From: Spirochaetaceae bacterium
Lineage (GTDB): Bacteria > Spirochaetota > Spirochaetia > SZUA-6 > Fen-1364
Length of the DNA stretch: 11,714 nucleotides
Reading direction: 5' to 3'
NCBI GenBank assembly: GCA_003170115.1
Contig: PMZS01000114.1
Location: forward strand, 21,457 to 33,170
Shown: positions 7,611 to 11,714 of the stretch, piece after piece
How the letters are laid out: the number at the start of each line of letters is the position of its first letter
Position numbering within the stretch: position 1 is the first letter of the stretch
Translations under genes and position numbers: made by a program
Notes under the pieces: model-generated
Told to the model about the DNA's origin: nothing
Seen by the model: only the letters and a program-made list of their open reading frames with translations
Databases searched by the model: none

Positions 7611-7684
7611 CTAATTTGAAGGCAGGCAAAAATAGGGGCTTTTTGACCTTTTTTTCTGGGGGTTTTTTGCCTCCTCATTTTCAA
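7611..7684 (-). pseudogene. Displaced 3' end of the interrupted ORF (from 11330)
   Basis: Joining the minus-strand reading of 11330-10677 to 7676-7611, with one copy of the 8-bp duplication kept, continues the frame without a stop. It gives RDFEN followed by 21 further residues (EEAKNPQKK...CLPSN) and a TAG at 7613-7611. The original protein would therefore have had 239 residues and ended 33 bp before the HTH gene's ATG. This stretch, with its runs of T on the plus strand, is otherwise unexplained. Now cut off from its start, it is a gene remnant. Confidence 0.82.
7677..7684. repeat. Left 8-bp target-site duplication
   Basis: ATTTTCAA directly precedes the left inverted repeat and is identical to 10677-10684 directly after the right inverted repeat. 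Eight base pairs is the usual duplication length for ISL3-family elements. Confidence 0.92.
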
Positions 7685-7747
7685 GGCTCTTCGCGTAGTC
7701 GAGTGGGTGAATTTTAATGGGTTATGGGTCGGGTAACATAGAAATCA
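7685..7747 (+). repeat. Left end (L) of the transposon
   Basis: These 63 bp align without gaps to 10188-10250 with ten mismatches; homology stops abruptly at 7748. On the minus strand they encode the last residues of an ISL3-type transposase (LISMLPDP then stop), followed by the terminal inverted repeat. It is thus a stub of an insertion-sequence left end joined to foreign cargo. Confidence 0.85.
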
Positions 7748-7852
7748 GATTTTCTCCAAATCGTCGATCTGTGGAATTCCGCCGTCAACGTGCCGCGATA
7801 TGACACTTGGAACTTTTAGCCCCTTAATAACTAACGACCTTCGATCAATGGT

Positions 7853-7899
7853 CTCCCAACATCTCTCTTCCTCCATATCGCGAAATGCTGGGTTGGGAG
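7853..7899. repeat. Spaced 8-bp inverted repeat upstream of the marR promoter
   Basis: CTCCCAAC (7853-7860) and GTTGGGAG (7892-7899) are perfect inverted arms 31 bases apart. The right arm abuts the TTGACA box at 7900. It could be a binding site for an upstream regulator or a hairpin in a read-through transcript. The rest of 7748-7899 holds no gene that I can support. Confidence 0.4.
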
Positions 7900-7927
7900 T
7901 TGACATAGTACGATATCATACTATACA
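7900..7927 (+). promoter_or_regulatory. Promoter of the marR-efflux unit
   Basis: A perfect TTGACA (7900-7905) is followed after 16 bases by TATACA (7922-7927), a fair -10 box. Transcription starting about seven bases later would leave only some six bases before the marR ATG at 7940, so the message would be nearly leaderless. No Shine-Dalgarno is visible there, in agreement with this. Confidence 0.75.
7905..7924. promoter_or_regulatory. Palindromic operator, probable MarR binding site
   Basis: ATAGTACGATATCATACTAT is a 20-bp palindrome with one mismatched pair, filling the spacer between the -35 and -10 boxes. MarR dimers bind 16-20 bp palindromes, commonly overlapping their own promoter. 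Binding here would block RNA polymerase, giving autorepression of marR and the efflux genes. Binding by this MarR is inferred from position. Confidence 0.78.
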
Positions 7928-7939
7928 TTAACGAATAGA

Positions 7940-8404
7940 ATGGCATCGACAGGACATAGCAGGACGCCCACGAGCCTGGAAATCACAAGAACACTCTTGG
8001 GTTTTCTGCCGCTGTTCAACGAAAAGCTCGTCTCGATCCTTCCCGCCGTAGGAAGAAAGGCCCGACCGCTCACGAAGAGCCAGGTAGGGGTGCTTGTTCT
8101 TCTGCACAGGATTGCCGGCTGTACGGCAACGGATCTGTGTGCCGCAATTAACGTGACGAAGGCGGGGCTCACCAGCATCCTCGATGTCATGGAGCGACGA
8201 GGGCTCCTTGCCCGTACGGCAGACGCAGGGGATAGGCGCAAGATCCGACTCGAGCTCACGAATGCCGGCAGGAATGCGGCCGACGCCGTCTTGAGTGAGA
8301 CCGAAAGGAGGGTCGCGGAGCGCATTCGCTGCCTTTCCTCGGACGACAGGGAGAATCTCGTCCGACATTTAGCGGGCCTCACGGAGATTCTCAATCGGAT
8401 ATAG
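7940..8404 (+). CDS. MarR-family transcriptional regulator
   Basis: This 154-residue protein has a MarR winged helix-turn-helix at about residues 46-108. It shows TKSQVGVLVLLHRIAGCTATDLC, recognition helix NVTKAGLTSILDVMERRGLL, and wing DAGDRRKIRLELTNAG with the diagnostic DxRxxxLxLT pattern. Flanking helices would form the dimer interface, where ligands usually bind. It should repress its own promoter through the palindrome at 7905-7924 and release it on sensing a toxic small molecule. The downstream efflux genes are co-directional: 14 bp to the MATE remnant, which overlaps the MFS gene. GC content is high, like the MATE remnant and unlike the MFS gene. The start ATG lacks a ribosome site, fitting a near-leaderless message. 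Confidence 0.92.
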   Translation: MASTGHSRTPTSLEITRTLLGFLPLFNEKLVSILPAVGRKARPLTKSQVGVLVLLHRIAGCTATDLCAAINVTKAGLTSILDVMERRGLLARTADAGDRRKIRLELTNAGRNAADAVLSETERRVAERIRCLSSDDRENLVRHLAGLTEILNRI

Positions 8405-8418
8405 GAGGAATCCGATTC

Positions 8419-8652
8419 ATGGACAGGACTCGCGATCTCGGCTCCAGTCCCATGGTGCCCCTGCTCGTCCACTACGCGATTCCCTCGATCATTGGGAAGG
8501 TAGTGAGCACGCCGTACAACATGGTTGGCCGCATCTACATCGAGCATAGGTACGAGCGAGGCCGTCCTCCCTATCCCCGTTCCTTCACCTTCGTCATCCT
8601 TCTCGGGACGATCCTATTAAAAGATAGGGAGGAATATCACTATGGCCGATGA
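8419..8652 (+). pseudogene. Truncated MATE-family efflux gene (N-terminal remnant)
   Basis: The ATG at 8419 follows AGGAGG by ten bases. The first 42 residues, from LGSSPMVPLLVHYAIPSIIG to STPYNMVGRIYIEH, match the opening of MATE exporters: the LG.. segment, first helix and YNxVDxIYIG motif. After residue about 42 the similarity ends. The remaining 35 residues (RYERGRPPYPRS... to HYGR) are not MATE-like, and the frame stops at 8650-8652. A normal MATE protein is about 450 residues, so over 90 percent is missing. The remnant's stop lies 11 bases inside the MFS start, so its translation may now feed ribosomes to the exporter gene. MarR-MATE pairs are common, which suggests the MFS gene replaced a lost MATE exporter. 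Confidence 0.8.
8613..8632 (+). promoter_or_regulatory. Small hairpin overlapping the MFS ribosome-binding site
   Basis: CCTAT (8613-8617) and ATAGG (8624-8628) can pair around a TAAAAG loop. The right arm overlaps AGGGAGG (8626-8632), the Shine-Dalgarno of the MFS gene, nine bases before its ATG. Ribosomes translating the MATE remnant through this point would open the hairpin, consistent with translational coupling. The stem is short and A/T-rich, so the effect may be slight. Confidence 0.35.
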
Positions 8653-10093
8653 AATGCATTCAAGACTCACCGAAAAGCGGCGAACGTTAATTATGTTGCC
8701 GATACTACTGAGTGCCTTTCTCGCTGCTCTGAATGAAACACTACTGAATGTTGCTTTCCCTCAATTGATGTCCAGTTTGAATGTTACGACCAGTACCATC
8801 CAATGGCTGTCGACAACATATATGCTGACTATTGGTATAATAGTCCCTATCGTCGCCTTTCTTCTTCAAAGTATTAAGACCAAACCGCTATTTCTTTCCG
8901 CTATGCTCATATTCACCATCGGTACAATCAGTGGGGCTATATCACAGACATTTCTAGCATTGCTTATTTCTCGTATTGTACAAGGCATTGGAGCCGGAAT
9001 ACTGTTGACTATGATAATGGGAGTGATAATCGAAATATATCCGGTTGCCAAGCGGGGTGCTGCTATGGGTACCGGAATAATGGTAGTGGTGTTCGCTCCG
9101 GCTATTGGCCCCACAGTGTCCGGGATTGTTTTACAGTATTTGAATTGGCATTGGTTGTTTTTCATGGTTATACCTTTCGCCATTGTGGCTGCTATTTTTG
9201 GTATTAGGACAATCGAGAATGTCACCACTTTGACTAAGCCCAGAATTGACGTTTTATCTATCGCACTTTCCACTATCGGGTTTGGCGGATTGATATTCGG
9301 AATCAGCGTGAGTGAAAGTTCTGGTTTTAATACTACAGTTTTAATTTCCCTGGTATGCGGTATTATCGGGTTGGTAATATTTATAAAAAGGCAATTTCGT
9401 TTAGTACAACCGTTATTACAACTACAGACGTTTCGCTATCCCATGTTTTCCTTGGGAATTATAATCATATTCATTACTTTCATGATCCCCATTGCAACAA
9501 GCATAATACTTCCAATTATTTTACAGCGGGTCATGGGATTGACGCCTATAGTTACCGGCTTGGCCTTATTGCCAGGCAACATTTTTAGCCTTGTTGCTGC
9601 ACTAATTGCTGGCCGGCTATTTGACAGGATAGGGGCTAAAAAAATAGCTATTGCAGGATACTTTGTTTTAATAGTAGGTCTTTTCTGTTTGTCTCGAGTT
9701 TCCTTATCGACAACTCTTTTCCAAGTAATCGTTTTTCATTGTTGCATATTAATAAGTATTCAGTTTATTACTATTCCCATCCAAACCAATTCTCTGAACC
9801 AACTCCCAAATGAATACAACACTCATGGTGTTGGAATCTCGAATACAGCACTACAGCTTGGTGGCGCTTTTGGCTCGGCTATCTTCATCGGCCTAATGGG
9901 AGCAATAGAAGGAAACGAACTGGCAAGTGTAAAGAACCCGACTATATATCAGACTCATTCGGCAGTTGTTTCCTCGGCTGGCTATGCTTTTCTGGCGGCT
10001 TTAGCCTTTGTTCTCATTGGCTTGGTTCTGGTGTTTTTCATTAAGAACGATAAAAAGACGCGGGTGATCACGCTGAATACCGATGGGGAATAA
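8642..10093 (+). CDS. DHA2-type MFS multidrug exporter (14 helices)
   Basis: This 483-residue, very hydrophobic protein has the size and pattern of the 14-helix EmrB/QacA (DHA2) family of proton-coupled drug exporters. Visible marks are LNETLLNVAFP (30-40, the helix-1 motif, usually LDxTIVNVALP), RIVQGIGAG (111-119, motif B with the key Arg) and APAIGPTVSG (152-161, motif C, diagnostic of antiporters). The loop between helices 2 and 3 (SIKTKPLF) is a reduced motif A. It ends in a short Lys-rich cytoplasmic tail. The start at 8642 has AGGGAGG upstream. Base composition and codon choice are strikingly A/T-rich compared with marR, the MATE remnant and the backbone, pointing to recent acquisition from a low-GC organism such as a Firmicute. 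Substrate cannot be told from sequence. Regulation is presumably by the upstream MarR. Confidence 0.92.
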   Translation: MADEMHSRLTEKRRTLIMLPILLSAFLAALNETLLNVAFPQLMSSLNVTTSTIQWLSTTYMLTIGIIVPIVAFLLQSIKTKPLFLSAMLIFTIGTISGAISQTFLALLISRIVQGIGAGILLTMIMGVIIEIYPVAKRGAAMGTGIMVVVFAPAIGPTVSGIVLQYLNWHWLFFMVIPFAIVAAIFGIRTIENVTTLTKPRIDVLSIALSTIGFGGLIFGISVSESSGFNTTVLISLVCGIIGLVIFIKRQFRLVQPLLQLQTFRYPMFSLGIIIIFITFMIPIATSIILPIILQRVMGLTPIVTGLALLPGNIFSLVAALIAGRLFDRIGAKKIAIAGYFVLIVGLFCLSRVSLSTTLFQVIVFHCCILISIQFITIPIQTNSLNQLPNEYNTHGVGISNTALQLGGAFGSAIFIGLMGAIEGNELASVKNPTIYQTHSAVVSSAGYAFLAALAFVLIGLVLVFFIKNDKKTRVITLNTDGE

Positions 10094-10187
10094 CAGTGCG
10101 CCTTCGCCTTCGTACTCAAATGATTACCCGAATGGGGTACATGGCTTCGGAGTTCGTCTAGACTCGTCTCGAGCACTTTGAATTTCA

Positions 10188-10250
10188 GGCTTTTCGCATG
10201 GTCGAGTATGTGAATTCCAATGGGTTATGGGTCGGATAGCATAGAAGTCA
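10188..10250 (+). repeat. Internal left end (L') of the ISL3 remnant
   Basis: It starts GGCTTTTCGCATGGTCGAGT and matches the outer left end at 53 of 63 positions in the same orientation, so the cargo lies between two direct repeats. Against the right inverted repeat it matches only 21 of 29 terminal bases, worse than the outer left end (26 of 29). The flanking octamer GAATTTCA does not match ATTTTCAA. Confidence 0.85.
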
Positions 10251-10564
10251 ATATCTTGAGCCTAAGATACTTCTCATCCCGAAGGCCATAAGCCGCTTCA
10301 CTTTTCCGCAGACCTTGCACTGTACACGGCGGACTTCGAACTCGAGATAAACCCGAGTGTCGCCACAAGATAGGTCGCGAACGCGGCGGGTCTTGTGATC
10401 GTAGAAGCTTCGGCTGACAGATCCGCAGGATTCGCAGATAATTTTTTCCCCGTCCGCTCGAGGTGGACGATGCGGGAACCGGGCTCTCCGAAGATCCCAC
10501 CAACCGCTTCTTTGGGAATGAATCCTGGGAATCGATATGGGTCTGACAGCCGCCGACGTCTCAT
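10225..10564 (-). pseudogene. ISL3-family transposase remnant (internal deletion, frameshift)
   Basis: The coding trace needs three frames. From 10564: LSDPYRFPGFIPKEAVGG...HLERTGKK. After a one-base shift at the run of four G and six A (10442-10451): IICESCGSVSRSFYDHKTRR, then VRDLSCGDTRVYLEFEVRR and VQCKVCGKVKR. This is the zinc-ribbon N-terminus of ISL3/IS204/IS1001-type transposases, with CxxC pairs and the VRDL motif. Then, in the third frame from about 10298: AAYGLRDEKYLRLKILTSML and SDP-stop, which resembles the extreme C-terminus of the same family (KR.AYGFRD..YF.LKIL). The DDE catalytic domain is missing. Both fragments meet at a Lys-Arg codon pair, suggesting deletion between short matching sequences. 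Confidence 0.8.
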
Positions 10565-10595
10565 GCCACCAGTGTCGCCGTTTTTTCTCTATGTT

Positions 10596-11330
10596 TCAAC
10601 GCAATATCTCTAAACTGGACAATGGGTTATTACTATACTCCCCATGGAATTTACCCACTCGAGTCCGCGAAGAGCCATTTTCAAAGTCCCGTATCGCTTC
10701 CGCTGCCGTTCGACTGACGGCACTATCCGTTGAGGGAAGGAAGCTTTTCAAAACAGCCTCCGGAATCAGCGGCCTGATTTGATCAACCACCCTTCGAATG
10801 AAGAAGATCGGATACCCTTTGTAACATTTGCGATTCTTGTCCCAGATGATTCTTCCCGCGCCACCGCTGGCGAGAAATACGCGATACAACTCAACTACCA
10901 GACGCTTGAAGTCCCAGAACTCCGGACGTCCGCCGTGGCGAACCTCTATGGATCGGCTCAGGGCTTCTTGCTCGATCTTCCGCACGAGCCTTATCGCGCG
11001 TTTTACCTTGAAAAGATATGCGTTGCCTTCCTCCGCCTCAAAAAGGTTGAAATCGTGCAGGACCGCGTCAAAAGCGCAGACACTGAGCTCGCTCAAAGCC
11101 TTTTTGGCTGCCGTTGCCTTCTTGTTTATGGTCCGGGCTTTGCTCCTGGCTGCCATGGCATCAAGCGGCGGTGCCGAATTGTACATTTCTGCCGCCGAAC
11201 GAAACTCAAGGTACAGCCGATGAATTCGGCTCCTCGCAAACACGTCCAAGAACAGCTCCCCACTTTCAATCTTCTCGAAATCAAGGGGATGTTCGTCGTA
11301 ATAATCATGATGCTCGAATTCATTCCCCAT
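10596..11330 (-). CDS. Unknown integrase-linked protein with transposon-derived C-terminus
   Basis: This ORF starts at the ATG at 11330, chosen because GGAG lies seven bases upstream; the frame could open at 11363. It overlaps the integrase stop by 11 bp. The native part (218 residues, to 10677) is charged and mostly helical: MGNEFEHHDYYDEHPLDFEKIESGELFLD at the N-terminus, a Lys/Ala-rich middle, and WDKNRKCYKGYPIFFIRRVVDQIRP near the end. It has no membrane segment and no domain I recognise. The last 26 residues, GSSRTRVGKFHGEY to LEILR, are read from the right end of the inserted transposon and replace the original 21-residue tail. Conservation of position between integrase and HTH gene suggests a role in excision or its control, but that is inference. 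Whether the chimeric protein works is unknown. Confidence 0.75.
   Translation of the reverse strand: MGNEFEHHDYYDEHPLDFEKIESGELFLDVFARSRIHRLYLEFRSAAEMYNSAPPLDAMAARSKARTINKKATAAKKALSELSVCAFDAVLHDFNLFEAEEGNAYLFKVKRAIRLVRKIEQEALSRSIEVRHGGRPEFWDFKRLVVELYRVFLASGGAGRIIWDKNRKCYKGYPIFFIRRVVDQIRPLIPEAVLKSFLPSTDSAVSRTAAEAIRDFENGSSRTRVGKFHGEYSNNPLSSLEILR
10648..10676 (-). repeat. Right terminal inverted repeat (R)
   Basis: Read from 10676 leftwards, the first 20 bases are GGCTCTTCGCGGACTCGAGT. Of 29 bases, 26 match the outer left end at 7685-7713. Further in, AATGGGTTAT at 10621-10630 also occurs in L (7716-7725) and L' (10219-10228), here in the same orientation, so it is a shared subterminal motif rather than part of the inverted repeat. 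Confidence 0.9.
10677..10684. repeat. Right 8-bp target-site duplication
   Basis: ATTTTCAA, identical to 7677-7684. On the minus strand it reads TTGAAAAT and falls in the codons for FEN of the interrupted ORF. Confidence 0.92.
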
Positions 11331-11714
11331 GCGGGTCTCCAATGAGTCCCTTCTGTAGCTCAACTACCTCCGAAAGATCCGCTATCTGATAGTGCGTATA
11401 CCGATCGCTCATGGCTTCGGAACGATGCCCGGTGATGAGACGTAGTTTGCTGTCAGGAAGTCCACGGGAACGCAGCGCGGTATTCAACCAGTGCCGCCAT
11501 CCGTGAAAGGTAATCCGCCGGATGCGCCGCTCATTCTCACTGATTCCAATGGCTTTCATTGCCTCGTATAGCCCAGCCGGGATCTCATGCTTGTTCATGG
11601 GCTGATCCGTTCGCCCCTTCGCGTGAAAAACCAGGGTCTCAGGGGCGGCGCCAACCATCAACTCCGAAAGCTGCGCAAACACCGGTGGAGCGATGGGAAT
11701 ACTTCGAAAGCTTC
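11320..11714 (-). CDS. Tyrosine recombinase (integrase), C-terminal part
   Basis: The frame is open through the right edge of the window, so this is the last 130 or so residues of a larger integrase; the GTG at 11682 is an internal Val, not the start. The C-terminal catalytic motifs are present: TFHGWRHW (H-x-x-R box), LRLITGHRSEAM (the GH motif) and SDRYTHY, where the first Tyr is the likely nucleophile. The first catalytic Arg lies beyond the window. It would integrate and excise the element at an attachment site that should lie further right, upstream of or near the gene. Its TGA overlaps the start of the next ORF, so they are translationally coupled, and the integrase heads the interrupted operon. 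Confidence 0.92.
   Translation of the reverse strand, partial: SFRSIPIAPPVFAQLSELMVGAAPETLVFHAKGRTDQPMNKHEIPAGLYEAMKAIGISENERRIRRITFHGWRHWLNTALRSRGLPDSKLRLITGHRSEAMSDRYTHYQIADLSEVVELQKGLIGDPHGE

Larger units (their letters stand above)
7685..10676. mobile_element. 2992-bp ISL3-type passenger transposon carrying drug-efflux genes
   Basis: The element begins GGCTCTTCGCGTAGTCGAGT and ends with the inverted counterpart, GGCTCTTCGCGGACTCGAGT read from 10676 leftwards. Over the terminal 29 bases, 26 match. It is flanked by the identical octamer ATTTTCAA. Inside are a MarR gene, a truncated MATE gene, an MFS exporter gene and, at the right end, a decayed ISL3-family insertion sequence. No intact transposase is present, so movement would need one in trans. 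The cargo is transcribed rightwards, against the surrounding minus-strand operon. The exact duplication and the in-frame repair of the host ORF when it is removed establish insertion of the whole unit in one event. Confidence 0.9.
10188..10676 (-). mobile_element. Internally deleted ISL3-family insertion sequence (489 bp)
   Basis: Bounded by L' (10188) and the right inverted repeat (10676), this is a short version of an element that would normally be about 1.2-1.5 kb. It retains the start and the last residues of the transposase gene but not the catalytic middle, so it can only move in trans. It has no target-site duplication of its own. Its right end serves as the right end of the larger transposon. 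Confidence 0.82.

Noticed and set aside
7921..8547. Long minus-strand frames opposite marR
   Set aside because: They mirror the marR and MATE-stub coding region, have biased Ser/Arg composition and no motif; shadows of the plus-strand genes.
10225..10503. Two overlapping minus-strand ORFs (10225-10503 and 10298-10564) as separate small proteins
   Set aside because: Both are pieces of one decayed ISL3 transposase; the diagnostic zinc ribbon is in the third frame between them.
10188..10676. The 489-bp ISL3 remnant as an independent insertion with its own duplication
   Set aside because: The octamers on its two sides (GAATTTCA and ATTTTCAA) differ, while the outer boundary at 7685 gives an exact duplication.

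Overview
The window looks like one flank of an integrative mobilizable element (or an integrase-bearing mobilizable plasmid) from a bacterium of medium-to-high GC content, with a smaller transposon nested inside it. The host cannot be named from this sequence. The backbone proteins are typical of elements in anaerobic bacteria, and a spirochaete or similar anaerobe would fit, but that is a guess.

Layout. Positions 2-88 hold the last codons of a possible plus-strand gene. From 207 to 1838 on the minus strand, a two-gene unit encodes a 104-aa unknown protein and an exported ankyrin-repeat protein. After a gene-poor stretch (1839-2255), a minus-strand backbone operon runs from the right edge of the window to the left: tyrosine integrase (partial, 11714-11320), an unknown ORF (11330 onward), a small excisionase-like HTH protein (7577-7347), a Toprim primase-helicase (7350-5275), ParA (5222-4467), ParB (4466-3549), an oriT-like region (about 3288-3318) and a MOBV relaxase (3263-2256). 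Starts and stops are tightly packed: ATGA overlap between HTH and primase, a stop codon abutting the parB ATG, and an 11-bp overlap between integrase and the unknown ORF.

The operon is interrupted between the unknown ORF and the HTH gene by a 2992-bp element at 7685-10676. It has ISL3-type terminal inverted repeats (26 of 29 bases match) and an exact 8-bp target-site duplication (ATTTTCAA at 7677-7684 and 10677-10684). Removing the element and one duplication copy rejoins the unknown ORF in frame with a natural end at 7611. The standing ORF ends instead with 26 codons read from transposon sequence.

The element carries plus-strand resistance-type cargo. A MarR regulator lies behind a promoter with a near-perfect 20-bp palindrome between its -35 and -10 boxes. 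Next comes a MATE efflux gene cut to its first helix, then a complete 14-helix DHA2-type MFS exporter, clearly more AT-rich than everything around it. The right end of the element is an internally deleted, frameshifted ISL3-family insertion sequence. A second left-end copy lies inside it, so the order is L - cargo - L' - R.

Together these suggest a multidrug-efflux passenger moved by an ISL3 transposase acting in trans, parked in the int-to-rep operon of a MOBV mobilizable element. The structural claims (duplication, inverted repeats, ORF reconstruction) are read directly from the sequence. Functions rest on motif recognition without any database search.
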